Source of the DNA: a virus
Reading direction: 5' to 3' (one strand)
Length of the DNA stretch: 64,000 nt
IMG/VR virus record: IMGVR_UViG_3300028581_000014
Coordinates: 78,050-142,049 of that record
The notes under the pieces were generated by a model. The model worked only from the letters and a program-made list of their open reading frames with translations, made no database searches and was not told where the DNA came from. Numbering within the stretch: position 1 is the stretch's first letter; each line of letters begins with the position of its first letter. Both the position numbers and the translations under genes were made by a program. Positions 1-7,938 of the stretch are shown one piece after another.

Positions 1-994
1 TGTAAGGTTTATCGTTATTTTTAATTACTAATATACAACTAAAACCATCTTTTTTCCCCTTTATTGGGTCTTTAATTTCTAATTCAAAAGTTAGACCACT
101 ATTTTTACTAACAAGAATAGGGTAATAACCCAGTCTATTATCAACCGTTGATTTATATTCTGTTTTTTGTTGTTCGTCAACGTTAAAAATTGTTTTGTTA
201 TCTGATACAATGTTTTTAGAGTCTAAAAACATAAAAGTAATTTCTTTACCCTCTATGAATTCAGCCTTTAAATAATCAGTATATTTTTTATTATTATATG
301 TACGGAGTAAATTTAAAACGCTATAAATACCCTTACCAACAGCTCTCTTACCCGTTAATTCAGCAACAAATAGATTTAAAAAACTTGGTTGTGAATAAAA
401 TGCTTTTTTTAATAATGGGTCTTTTGATATCATATCATACGCTATCTTAGCATCATCTAAAATACCCTCCGTACTACCAGTAGTAGTAGTACCAGTAGTA
501 GTATCTGGTGGTGTAACTAAATCTTCCGAGTCATCACCACCTCCAACGTATGGATGGAAATTAATTATATTATTAAGTTTAATATATTTATTTTTTAGTG
601 TCTTATTACTACCAATAAATTGTAGTGTAAAACTAGAACCGTCAGTTGTTATAATATTTTTATTTTTAAGGTATATATCAATAGCTTCTTCGTCACCATC
701 AAATTCACCATTACCTAAATTAATATTTATAGCTAAATTAGTAAATTTTTTTACTAATTTTGCGTTATCTTTTTTAACACTAAAGACATATGTACTATCA
801 TCATTTGATACATAACTTAAAACTAATTCGTTGTTACTTTTTGTGGTTAATACGATATCATCATAATGGTCGACCATCTTAGTTAAATCCAATAATACTT
901 TACCTAACTTAACCATTGTAGTCTTATCATACTTAGACTCATTGATATGGTCCTCAATAAGTTTTAATTGTCGTTCATTAATTATTAATTTCAT
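1..994 (-). CDS. Partial hypothetical protein with candidate capsid-targeting N-terminus
   Basis: The frame is open from the ATG at 992-994 to the left edge, giving 331 codons without a stop, so the C-terminus is missing. I do not recognise a family. The N-terminus MKLIINERQLKLIEDHINES resembles the N-terminus of the gene at 4458-4883 and contains I-x-E sites (INE at residues 5-7 and 17-19) of the kind cut by T4-type prohead proteases. A threonine/glycine-rich linker near residues 165-175 separates two globular halves. A late-type promoter box lies 11 bases upstream. It may be a virion-internal protein; that part is inference. Confidence 0.7.
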   Translation of the reverse strand, partial: MKLIINERQLKLIEDHINESKYDKTTMVKLGKVLLDLTKMVDHYDDIVLTTKSNNELVLSYVSNDDSTYVFSVKKDNAKLVKKFTNLAININLGNGEFDGDEEAIDIYLKNKNIITTDGSSFTLQFIGSNKTLKNKYIKLNNIINFHPYVGGGDDSEDLVTPPDTTTGTTTTGSTEGILDDAKIAYDMISKDPLLKKAFYSQPSFLNLFVAELTGKRAVGKGIYSVLNLLRTYNNKKYTDYLKAEFIEGKEITFMFLDSKNIVSDNKTIFNVDEQQKTEYKSTVDNRLGYYPILVSKNSGLTFELEIKDPIKGKKDGFSCILVIKNNDKPY

Positions 995-1005
995 GATTCT
1001 TTTAT

Positions 1006-1014
1006 TATAAATAT
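1006..1014 (-). promoter_or_regulatory. Late-type promoter box ATATTTATA
   Basis: On the minus strand the sequence reads ATATTTATAATAAAA, 11 bases before the ATG at 994. It is one of about twenty copies in this window, nearly all just upstream of structural genes. Confidence 0.6.
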
Positions 1015-1026
1015 TAGTTAAAATAA

Positions 1027-1049
1027 AAATACCCACAATGTGGGTATTT
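1027..1049 (-). terminator. Intrinsic terminator after the gp26-like/frameshift gene
   Basis: A 10-bp perfect stem (AAATACCCAC / GTGGGTATTT) with a 3-base loop is followed on the minus strand by a T-rich tail. It sits directly after the stop codon at 1052 and before the next minus-strand promoter. Confidence 0.8.
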
Positions 1050-1051
1050 AA

Positions 1052-1363
1052 TTAACTTAATGGTATATCACCGTTTTTAAGTCTTTGCTTCAGTGCGGAA
1101 CCAGAAACCCTGCTTGTTCTAGAACCCTTACCACTTTTAGTCGATTGTTGTTCTCTCATTTTTTCTTGATGTTCTTCACGTTCTCTATAATCTTTGGTTA
1201 ACAACCCTAAAAAGAATCGTCTCTCATATGTTGGCATCATTAATACATCTGAATAAGTAACACCCTTTAAGTGTTGAAGACAAAGATAAATCTCTTCTAA
1301 TAATGGTACCTTATAATTAGCGGTTAGGCCAAAAAAAGTTTCGGTTAAGGGGAAGAAATGTTG
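1052..1363 (-). CDS. Frameshift-expressed C-terminal extension of the gp26-like protein (gp51/tail-chaperone type)
   Basis: This frame runs open from the stop at 1364-1366 to the stop at 1052-1054 (103 codons). Its first ATG is the MM pair at 1235-1240, but the codons upstream of it read as clearly protein-like sequence (VPLLEEIYLCLQHLKGVTYS), so the conserved part begins before any start codon and overlaps the 3' end of the gp26-like gene. The frame is +1 (equivalently -2) relative to that gene, and a run of seven T lies in the overlap. The segment KGVTYSDVLMMPTYERRFF resembles the C-terminal part of tail assembly chaperones. I infer synthesis as a fusion by programmed frameshifting; a separate 62-residue protein from the MM start is the alternative. 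Confidence 0.6.
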   Translation of the reverse strand, partial: QHFFPLTETFFGLTANYKVPLLEEIYLCLQHLKGVTYSDVLMMPTYERRFFLGLLTKDYREREEHQEKMREQQSTKSGKGSRTSRVSGSALKQRLKNGDIPLS

Positions 1364-2582
1364 TTATGGACCCACCTCTTGGAGTCCCAATAGTAATATC
1401 CAAATCAATACCACTTTCAATCTTATCAATATATTGAGTTAATGCCTTAGCATCTTTTATTGTAATGTTGCTAGCAAATTCAGTAATTAAGTTTTTATCC
1501 CTTATGCCATCAATTTCAACAAAGGTTTTTTGAAGAATATATGTGCTACTATTATTAACTGGTAAATTATTAGCCTTATCCTTAGCTAACATAACCTCAA
1601 TGTCATCAACATCACCACAAGTTAATAGTTTAAACTTGATTTGTCTTTTAGATAATGGTAATACAAAATGAAATAATCCTTCTTCATCTGGCTCAGCACC
1701 CAACTTTTTATACTTTAAATCATTTAAGTTAATTTCAGTATCAAATGGTTGACCATCTTCATCCAATAATGTAACTGGATACATCTCACCATACGCTGTG
1801 GCCCTTAAATAAATCATAAGAGCATTCCTGTCACCAATGTGTAAATCTCTGTACCTTAAATCTGGTTCTAACATTTTTCTATTAAATAGAATAGATAAAA
1901 ATTGTCCACTTTCAATTAAGTTAGGACTGGTAAGAATATTTTCATCAGCAGTAGTCATAAATGATACTCTAATGCTAGGTTTCTTATTTCTATATAACTT
2001 ACCTTCAGATGGTAACGGTACCGTATCTTGTGCTGTATTATAGTTTGGTTGATTCAATTCAATTAAATATGAATCAATATTCGGTACTTGTTGTGGTATA
2101 TTCATAGATTCTTTAGTTGGTTGTTGTGCCGATGGGTTATATTGTGGTTGATATGTTGTAGGTTCATATGTTTTAGGTTCGTATGTTTGATTAATTAAAC
2201 CTTCAGATGCTCTATGGTAATTATCGGTTTGTGTTTGATTATTCGATAATGCTGCATCTCTAAGCTTCATTTGTTCTTCAGCTTTTGTTCTTATCGCTAA
2301 GACTTCTTGGTCATATCTAGATAATACTGGCCTTGGATTTTCAGATAGGTTTGGTTCAACAACCGTACCATTGGTCTTAAGCATATTTAATTGTGCTTCG
2401 GTTCTAAGTCGCATAGCCTCTACAGCATCTATATGTGTGACTGGTGTATCTGTTGGTTGAGCCGCATTAGCATATATTTCATTGGTTGCATTAGCCTTTT
2501 CAGCCTCAAACTTTGCTATTCTCGCCCTTTCGTCAGCCTCATTTTTTTGAGCTTGGTTTGGTATTACATTTGGTTTTTCCAT
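1317..2582 (-). CDS. T4 gp26-like baseplate/tail-assembly protein
   Basis: 421 residues. The first ~195 residues are Q/N/P-rich and probably disordered, with short repeats (TYEPKTYEPTTYQPQYNP). The second half is a globular domain with the feel of the T4 baseplate protein gp26 family, which acts in baseplate hub and tail assembly: MTTADENILTSP, NRKMLEPDLRYRDLHIGDRN and YLRATAYGEMYPV are the clearest stretches. T4 gp26 is about half as long, so the N-terminal extension is unusual. The 3' end overlaps a +1 frame that continues the protein, with a seven-T slippery run, as in G/GT tail chaperones. The start at 2582 follows a late-type box. Family assignment is moderately sure. Confidence 0.65.
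   Translation of the reverse strand: MEKPNVIPNQAQKNEADERARIAKFEAEKANATNEIYANAAQPTDTPVTHIDAVEAMRLRTEAQLNMLKTNGTVVEPNLSENPRPVLSRYDQEVLAIRTKAEEQMKLRDAALSNNQTQTDNYHRASEGLINQTYEPKTYEPTTYQPQYNPSAQQPTKESMNIPQQVPNIDSYLIELNQPNYNTAQDTVPLPSEGKLYRNKKPSIRVSFMTTADENILTSPNLIESGQFLSILFNRKMLEPDLRYRDLHIGDRNALMIYLRATAYGEMYPVTLLDEDGQPFDTEINLNDLKYKKLGAEPDEEGLFHFVLPLSKRQIKFKLLTCGDVDDIEVMLAKDKANNLPVNNSSTYILQKTFVEIDGIRDKNLITEFASNITIKDAKALTQYIDKIESGIDLDITIGTPRGGSITTFLPLNRNFFWPNR
1331..1337 (-). other. Candidate +1/-2 frameshift slippery run
   Basis: On the minus strand the gp26-like frame reads AAC TTT TTT TGG. Skipping one T, or slipping back two on the T run, enters the frame GGC CTA ACC GCT that stays open to 1052. 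A -1 shift meets a stop within two codons. Confidence 0.5.
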
Positions 2583-2597
2583 AATTTATTCTTATTC

Positions 2598-2605
2598 ATA
2601 AATAT
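2598..2605 (-). promoter_or_regulatory. Late-type promoter box (ATATTTAT variant)
   Basis: Minus strand ATATATTTATGAATAAG, 15 bases upstream of the ATG at 2582. Confidence 0.5.
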
Positions 2606-2657
2606 ATGTCATTAAACTTTTTTTGTAAAGATTATAGCGTTAATTATAATAATAAAA

Positions 2658-2684
2658 AATGACCACTAAAATTTAGTGGTCATT
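2658..2684 (-). terminator. Intrinsic terminator downstream of homing endonuclease 1
   Basis: A long perfect stem (AATGACCACTAA / TTAGTGGTCATT) is followed on the minus strand by ATTTTTTATTATT. It ends the unit that contains the endonuclease and the 38-base repeat copy. Confidence 0.75.
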
Positions 2685-2687
2685 CTT

Positions 2688-2725
2688 AAAGAATTCTTAT
2701 AAGTCAATGTTTTGATAGAGTAAAA
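2688..2725. repeat. 38-bp direct repeat, copy 1 (flanks homing endonuclease 1)
   Basis: This stretch is identical to 3724-3761. The two copies bracket the endonuclease gene; a shorter shared word TTGATAATCA follows each copy about 25 bases further on (near 2757 and 3783). It looks like a duplicated 3' flank of the tail tube gene. Confidence 0.85.
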
Positions 2726-2806
2726 CAATAAAATTATTATAATCTCTTGATAATCAGATAAATAAAATTAATTAAATATTTTTTATTTTTAAAAACTTTA
2801 AAATAC

Positions 2807-3694
2807 TTAAATATTTAATTTTAATTGTTTAATAACCCATTCTGGTCTCTCATTAATATCCTTCTCCCAAAATCTAATTAACATATAATTATTATTAATA
2901 CACCATTCTTCTTTTCTTTCATCTTGTTTTAAATTACTTATCTGTGCTGCATATTTTGGTATTTTAAAGTTAGAATCTGGGTTACAATGCCAATAATCAC
3001 CGTCAACCTCAATTAATATTTTCTTACCAGAAATTTTAAAATCAAACAATGCTTTTAATTCCCTAACGTAGTATTGCGAATAAAAATCAACCTCTTCTAT
3101 TAAATTTAATTCATTAATAAGAAATTTCTTAAAAGTTTCCTCAAGTTTTGATTTAACTTGAAACCCATTACTCATAATATACAACATTCTTCTATGAGAT
3201 TGTTTTTCACGTTCATCTAGATTGGACCACCTAATACTAGCGGTTTCGCTCAATTTAAGTTTATGTTCATCACTTTTTGGTATACCGCTTAAAGCTTGTG
3301 AAATATTATTACCACGCTCTGGGTTACTCATCGTTTTTCTGGTGTTTTCAGCAACCCTAGGGTCCTCTTTGGTTAAACCATCATTCCATACCTTTAACGT
3401 TCCAGCATCGTGCATCTTCTTTTGCGTTTCATGTGATTTTTTTAGAGCTTCTGGATTATGCCCCCAGTTATTGTTGACTCTAGCAGCATGACCACGAATA
3501 AAGTCTCTAAAACCAGCGTCAATACCCAAGTATTTAGGTTTCTCACCACAACCACATTTACAGATAGGCTCAACACCCTCCAAAACATATTCAATATAAG
3601 TTTTTTCAGCATCAACACCATGTTTCTGTTTATTATGTCTCCTAAGAGAATCCAATGTTTCAAACTCTCTTTCACATTTTTTACATTTTACCAT
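2807..3694 (-). CDS. Vsr/DUF559-like homing endonuclease with zinc finger
   Basis: 295 residues from the MVKCKKC start at 3694; an ATG 21 bases further upstream exists but lies inside the terminator hairpin, so I prefer 3694. Residues 1-25 form a C2H2-type finger (CKKC...HNKQKH). A second cysteine cluster (CKCGCGEKP) follows, then a helical middle. The C-terminal ~100 residues look like a PD-(D/E)xK endonuclease of the Vsr/DUF559 type: FDFKISGKKILIEVDGDYWH, then NLKQDERK and MLIRFWEKDI. Such free-standing phage enzymes cut cognate genomes that lack them and spread by repair. The gene sits between tail tube and gp26-like genes, has its own host-type promoter and terminator, and is flanked by a 38-bp repeat, all consistent with an independent mobile unit. 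Confidence 0.75.
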   Translation of the reverse strand: MVKCKKCEREFETLDSLRRHNKQKHGVDAEKTYIEYVLEGVEPICKCGCGEKPKYLGIDAGFRDFIRGHAARVNNNWGHNPEALKKSHETQKKMHDAGTLKVWNDGLTKEDPRVAENTRKTMSNPERGNNISQALSGIPKSDEHKLKLSETASIRWSNLDEREKQSHRRMLYIMSNGFQVKSKLEETFKKFLINELNLIEEVDFYSQYYVRELKALFDFKISGKKILIEVDGDYWHCNPDSNFKIPKYAAQISNLKQDERKEEWCINNNYMLIRFWEKDINERPEWVIKQLKLNI

Positions 3695-3701
3695 AAATAA
3701 A

Positions 3702-3731
3702 AATTCTTTCAGCAAATATACTGAAAGAATT
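3702..3731 (-). terminator. Hairpin terminator after the tail tube gene
   Basis: An 11-bp stem (AATTCTTTCAG / CTGAAAGAATT) with an 8-base loop is followed on the minus strand by TTTTTATTT. The loop contains the -7 element of the endonuclease promoter, so one element may both end tail-tube transcription and start endonuclease transcription. Confidence 0.65.
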
Positions 3732-3743
3732 CTTATAAGTCAA
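3713..3743 (-). promoter_or_regulatory. Host-type (Bacteroidota) promoter of homing endonuclease 1
   Basis: On the minus strand, TTG (3741-3743), exactly 20 bases, then TATATTTG (3713-3720), a perfect TAnnTTTG -7 element. The TTG part lies in the 38-bp repeat; the -7 part does not. Confidence 0.7.
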
Positions 3744-3761
3744 TGTTTTGATAGAGTAAAA
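3724..3761. repeat. 38-bp direct repeat, copy 2 (flanks homing endonuclease 1)
   Basis: Identical to 2688-2725. This is the promoter-proximal copy, lying between the tail tube gene and the endonuclease. Confidence 0.85.
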
Positions 3762-3797
3762 TTGAAAAATAAACGTAACTAGTTGATAATCAACCAA

Positions 3798-4286
3798 CTA
3801 AAAAAGAAGTATTGCCCTATCGAATCTAAGCGTTGCTGTAATATCAGCGATGGCATCATCATCCATTGATAAATCACCAAAACCAACATTTGTAAGCATA
3901 GTACCGTCAAGTAACCATTTCTCCACAACAACACCTGTTGGGTCAAGCATTTCAAGCTCTACAGGTCTCTTATAACCAGCAGCGTAACCTTGACGACCTG
4001 TTATAGATTCAGAGTGCAAACGCACCCATTCCATAATAGCTTGTGTCGCAGATGGGCCAATTGGGTCACGGAATGTAACATCAATTGCTTCCCAAGTAAA
4101 ACGACCTATAACCCACGTAGATGTATTAAGGAACGGCATTTCAACTTCATTTTGAGTAATTGAAGGTCTAGAGGCAGATGCTAACCACCATTGTTGTATA
4201 CCTAAGTCAGCTGGAAAAGTAATTAACCATCGGTTTTTCCTTTTAGGCTCGTAAGGCAAGGGCATTTTCATTAATAAATCAGCCAT
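3798..4286 (-). CDS. Tail tube protein (T4 gp19-like)
   Basis: 162 residues, the same length as T4 gp19 (163), the subunit of the inner tail tube through which DNA passes. The sequence has the typical tube-protein layout: KRKNRWLITFPADLGIQQWW near the start, a central WEAIDVTFRDPIGPSATQAI segment, and a C-terminal LMIL-type end (DITATLRFDRAILLF). It lies downstream of the sheath on the same strand, as in T4 (18 then 19). A late-type box is about 57 bases upstream, so it can be transcribed separately from the sheath, as expected for a protein made in many copies. Confidence 0.85.
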   Translation of the reverse strand: MADLLMKMPLPYEPKRKNRWLITFPADLGIQQWWLASASRPSITQNEVEMPFLNTSTWVIGRFTWEAIDVTFRDPIGPSATQAIMEWVRLHSESITGRQGYAAGYKRPVELEMLDPTGVVVEKWLLDGTMLTNVGFGDLSMDDDAIADITATLRFDRAILLF

Positions 4287-4342
4287 TTTTTTGTTTTTAA
4301 AATATTTGTTAGTACCTTTGTGATACTAGTGTTATTGTTTAA

Positions 4343-4351
4343 TATAAATAT
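4343..4351 (-). promoter_or_regulatory. Late-type promoter box upstream of tail tube gene
   Basis: Minus strand AGATATTTATATTAAAC, 56 bases upstream of the ATG at 4286; an unusually long leader for this class. Confidence 0.55.
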
Positions 4352-4457
4352 CTAACATTACAAAATAAATCAGAAATAAATTAAATATTTTAAACACAAG
4401 GTTATTATAATAATACTTAACATAAAAAAGTGTTATAAAATTTTAATAGGTGCTAGT

Positions 4458-4883
4458 TTAAGCCTCAAGATTTAGGTTTTTATCTAAAGCCTCTAAGTTA
4501 TTAATTGCCTTGGTGCTAATTCTATAACTTGCATTATTTGCTTTAGCTATTTCATTAAACTTATTAACGATATTCTTTGCATTTTTAGCAAACTTAGTAT
4601 CTGGATTAACCATACCTTTTTCGGTAAATGATTTAACCAACTCCTTAACTTTAGAATCATCTTCTAGTGTTTGTTTTATTTGGTTCATAATATTATCATC
4701 ACTAATAGCATTTTGACCAATAATTTTATTTTGACCGCTTAAATTAATACCCAATAATACAGCAACACCTAATACAACATCACCATAACTCTCAGTAATA
4801 ATGGGTTGATTAGATAAAGCTTCAATTTGTCTATTTAACAAAATCTTTTTATATTGTGATTCTGTTATTTTAATTTTGGTCAT
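4458..4883 (-). CDS. Small hypothetical protein, candidate capsid-packaged
   Basis: 141 residues, no family recognised. The N-terminus MTKIKITESQYKKIL matches the pattern of the partial gene at 1-994. It carries two I-x-E sites followed by Ser (residues 6-8, ITE|S, and 29-31, ITE|S), matching the predicted prohead protease specificity. A hydrophobic stretch (VVLGVAVLLGINL, about residues 36-48) follows, then a helical C-terminal half. It lies between tail tube and sheath with its own late-type box. A role as an internal virion protein is inference. Confidence 0.65.
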   Translation of the reverse strand: MTKIKITESQYKKILLNRQIEALSNQPIITESYGDVVLGVAVLLGINLSGQNKIIGQNAISDDNIMNQIKQTLEDDSKVKELVKSFTEKGMVNPDTKFAKNAKNIVNKFNEIAKANNASYRISTKAINNLEALDKNLNLEA

Positions 4884-4897
4884 AAAATTACTTTATA

Positions 4898-4905
4898 ATA
4901 AATAT
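4898..4905 (-). promoter_or_regulatory. Late-type promoter box (ATATTTAT variant)
   Basis: Minus strand CATATTTATTATAAAG, 14 bases upstream of the ATG at 4883. Confidence 0.5.
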
Positions 4906-4917
4906 GGTTATAAACTA

Positions 4918-4939
4918 AAAAGGCCCCGTAGGGCCTTTT
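4918..4939 (-). terminator. Intrinsic terminator of the tail sheath gene
   Basis: A 9-bp stem AAAAGGCCC / GGGCCTTTT with a 4-base loop ends in TTTTTAG on the minus strand, four bases after the sheath stop codon. Confidence 0.85.
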
Positions 4940-4943
4940 AGTT

Positions 4944-7802
4944 TTAGATGTTATCGAATGAAGCACCTGTATTTGTAACCACGAATTCTATTTGTATGTA
5001 TTCTAGACTTCTTGTTGGTTTTAGGAATATTTGACCAGTTAATTGGTTTCTATCGATATCCTCTGGGTCACTAGATAATGTAACCCTAAAGTCGGTTAAA
5101 CCTCTTTCAGTCCTTATATTTGATAATATTGGATTAACTAAAGCTAAGAACTGATTTCTAACTATTGTGTCATTTTGTTCGAATAGAAGTCTAATAGCCA
5201 CAGCTGAAATAAGTTTTCTAGCTTGTAATAGAAGTCTTCTAACTTGAATTCTATTTAAAGCTGATTCCTTAACTTGTAGTGTTTTATTACCCCAAATCTT
5301 AATACCATCAGAATTGAACGTAGCGATTGGGTTAATTCGGTTTTCATAAAGGGTATCTCTCTCAGCTAAGGTAAGAGATTTTCTAGCTTGTATTGCATCA
5401 ACATCACCACGTTGAATACCAGCAACAGCGAACCAAGGGAATGCAATGTTATCGGTCAAGGCAATGTTTCTAACTACGTCTCTAGTAGGTGGGACGTATA
5501 TCAATACATTGTTCTCAGCATCGTTGATTTGAACCCATGGCCAGTAAGTACAAGTGTAGTTACTATCGTATTGGTCAGCAATAATATCAACAGCCTCATC
5601 AGCAGTTAATATAGTACCAGATGCAACGTCAGGAGTTGTAACAACATAAAGCGAATCGGCTCTATCGTTTTCAACCATATCGATTGTTGCTTCAACCAAG
5701 TTTGTGTTATTAGAGGTATCAATACCTGGAGTTGCAAAAACGTTAATACTAACAGCTTCTGGGTTTTTAAATGTCCAAATAGCTTCAAGGTAAGCGTAGT
5801 AATCTGAATTTATACCTAAATCACCCGAAGTTAATGTTCTATTTGCAAACGCACCACTTGTAAGACCAGCTTGACCAGCAGTACCATTGATAATATAGCT
5901 GTCTGCGTTGCTTCTAATAGTACGGTACACGTCCCAACCATCAAAACCACCATATGGTGCAAATGTAAATTTACGTGCATACAAAAATTCATATGGACCA
6001 CCAACTAAGCCAGCATCAGTTCTAAACTGAGCGTCACCAGTGTCAAATAAGAATATTGGACTATAAGTACCACCACTTGCGTTAATAACCTCAAATACGT
6101 TATCTATTGTAACACCAGTTGCATCAACATCCATGTGGAAACCATTTGTCATACCTGTCCAGATATCTGGGCTAGAGGTTAATGGAACACCCTTATAGTC
6201 AAAGAAGTCAGAATCGATACCAACAGTTTCAGATAAACCTAAGTAATACTTACGTTTATTTTCAAATGTTGAATAGCTAGTCTTATATAATAATGCTGGG
6301 TTAACAACACTTGTATTACTGTTGGTTTGGTAGTCACGGATTGGGTAACCAATAAAACCAGCTGGGAATGCATCACTAGTGTTGCTAGTGTCATCAACTT
6401 CAACAAGAACATAGGCTGATTTAGAAACATACTCACCATCAAGTGTACCTATTCTTCTACCAATGAAGTTAGCTGAAGTTGGGTCCATAGTACAACGTGA
6501 AAAACTTTCAAGTATAACTGGTTGTGCATCAGTGTCATAAAAACCTCTAATTCTAATATCAAATTCTAAGGTATCTGGCTTAATGTTAACTATTGAAATC
6601 TTAAATTGTTCGTTAGCTGCATTACCATCAGAAATAGTCCATAATCTAAACAAACGCAATACTTTATTACCACGCAATTCTGAAACAACATATGGTGTAA
6701 CAGCTGGTTGATATTCTTTTAAATAATCAGAATAATCGGTATCATACTGAATAAGACTTTGGTTGATACCTCTAATCTTACCATCAACATTTGCTGTGTT
6801 AAATAAATTACCATAAAGTTCTTCTACAAATAATGCAGTATTACCATCTTGTGCCGTTCTTCCCAATACCTTAGGAAGATAATTACGTTGCGTTCTATCA
6901 AGTGATACTTGGTAGTTAAATAAACCCTGTGTGTTTGAGTTACCACTTAGAGCAAATACACCAACAGGATTTGTTGTTGCAGCACTAAATGCTGGATTAA
7001 ATATAACACCAGTTGCAGCACTTAATTCAAAGTTAGGTAATTGTGTAGATACATCTATAGCCCCTCTTGAACGTAACAATGCTACCAATTGGTCTTCAAC
7101 ATCACTATATCCAGTACCAGTATAGGTAACGGTTACACCAGAAGTAATACCAGTTATATTAACCAACGATGTACCACCAGTATAGTTTGTTTGAGTAACG
7201 TAGTTGTTAAATGACACACCACTAAAAGTATTACCAAACTTACTAAATATTGGACCAATATTAACTGTTGAACCACTAGTCGCTGAACCTAAGTAAGCTA
7301 GACTAGAACCTAGTGTTCCATCATTTATTAACGCTTGAACCAAGACATCATTAGAAGTTAATGATAAAATACTACCAGTTGGTGACGCTGAATATGATAT
7401 TAAATAATTAGTACCACCACTATAAGAAATAGTAGATACCGTACCAGATGTAGATGGGTCAAGGGCCGCATCAATAGTGATACCCCAAGCTTGACCAGCA
7501 TCATAACCAGAGAAACCTAATACCCTAGTTACAAATAATTGGTTAGATTGTGATAAATAAGACTTAGCTATGTATGGTAATTCATACTTAGGTGCTCCAG
7601 TATCTTTTACCTTGGTTGCGTTTAAGCCACCAAAGAAAGATTGGAATTCGCCATAATTACTTATAAATATTGGTTGAAATGCTGGTCCAATTGTGGTTTC
7701 ACCAACTAAGCCAAGTGTTGTTACACCTACTTGACGAGTAATAAATGTTATATCTCTTTCTGATGTATAAACACCTGGACTAACGAAAACTTTTGTTGCC
7801 AT
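4944..7802 (-). CDS. Tail sheath protein (T4 gp18-like), enlarged
   Basis: 952 residues against 659 for T4 gp18. The N-terminus (VFVSPGVYTSERD) and the C-terminal domain (MVENDRADSLYVVTTPD, WGNKTLQVKESALNRIQVRR, LEYIQIEFVVTNTG) are typical of contractile sheath subunits, which polymerise round the tail tube and shorten on infection. The extra ~290 residues lie mainly in the first half, where Gly/Ser/Thr-rich sequence (about residues 110-290) interrupts the usual fold; this is probably a surface-exposed insertion. It is transcribed alone: a late-type box lies 36 bases upstream and a strong terminator follows. Confidence 0.9.
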   Translation of the reverse strand: MATKVFVSPGVYTSERDITFITRQVGVTTLGLVGETTIGPAFQPIFISNYGEFQSFFGGLNATKVKDTGAPKYELPYIAKSYLSQSNQLFVTRVLGFSGYDAGQAWGITIDAALDPSTSGTVSTISYSGGTNYLISYSASPTGSILSLTSNDVLVQALINDGTLGSSLAYLGSATSGSTVNIGPIFSKFGNTFSGVSFNNYVTQTNYTGGTSLVNITGITSGVTVTYTGTGYSDVEDQLVALLRSRGAIDVSTQLPNFELSAATGVIFNPAFSAATTNPVGVFALSGNSNTQGLFNYQVSLDRTQRNYLPKVLGRTAQDGNTALFVEELYGNLFNTANVDGKIRGINQSLIQYDTDYSDYLKEYQPAVTPYVVSELRGNKVLRLFRLWTISDGNAANEQFKISIVNIKPDTLEFDIRIRGFYDTDAQPVILESFSRCTMDPTSANFIGRRIGTLDGEYVSKSAYVLVEVDDTSNTSDAFPAGFIGYPIRDYQTNSNTSVVNPALLYKTSYSTFENKRKYYLGLSETVGIDSDFFDYKGVPLTSSPDIWTGMTNGFHMDVDATGVTIDNVFEVINASGGTYSPIFLFDTGDAQFRTDAGLVGGPYEFLYARKFTFAPYGGFDGWDVYRTIRSNADSYIINGTAGQAGLTSGAFANRTLTSGDLGINSDYYAYLEAIWTFKNPEAVSINVFATPGIDTSNNTNLVEATIDMVENDRADSLYVVTTPDVASGTILTADEAVDIIADQYDSNYTCTYWPWVQINDAENNVLIYVPPTRDVVRNIALTDNIAFPWFAVAGIQRGDVDAIQARKSLTLAERDTLYENRINPIATFNSDGIKIWGNKTLQVKESALNRIQVRRLLLQARKLISAVAIRLLFEQNDTIVRNQFLALVNPILSNIRTERGLTDFRVTLSSDPEDIDRNQLTGQIFLKPTRSLEYIQIEFVVTNTGASFDNI

Positions 7803-7838
7803 ATTAGTTGTTTTAGTTTACTTTATTGTTTTGTTTAT

Positions 7839-7847
7839 TATAAATAT
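7839..7847 (-). promoter_or_regulatory. Late-type promoter box of the sheath gene
   Basis: Minus strand TAATATTTATAATAAAC, 36 bases upstream of the ATG at 7802. Confidence 0.6.
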
Positions 7848-7887
7848 TAGGTTTTACCCAAAAAGAGAATTAGGATAAAATATATAT

Positions 7888-7918
7888 TTGTTTTAGTATG
7901 TTTTTTGTCATACTTTCA
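7888..7918 (+). promoter_or_regulatory. Probable host-type promoter of the RHH gene
   Basis: TTG (7888-7890), 20 bases, then TACTTTCA (7911-7918), which matches TAnnTTTG at all but the last two positions. The start codon is 20 bases downstream of the -7 element. Confidence 0.4.
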
Positions 7919-7925
7919 TCATACT
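7895..7925. promoter_or_regulatory. Candidate operator repeats of the RHH regulator
   Basis: AGTATG (7895-7900) is inverted relative to CATACT (7909-7914), which is repeated at 7920-7925. The two CATACT copies are 11 bases apart, one helical turn, and overlap the predicted -7 region and start site. This suits a ribbon-helix-helix repressor controlling its own gene. Confidence 0.45.
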
Positions 7926-7938
7926 TATATTAAAAGAT

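Noticed and set aside
2658-3764. Group I or II intron around homing endonuclease 1
   Set aside because: The flanking tail tube and gp26-like genes are both intact on either side, so no coding sequence is interrupted; a free-standing element fits better.
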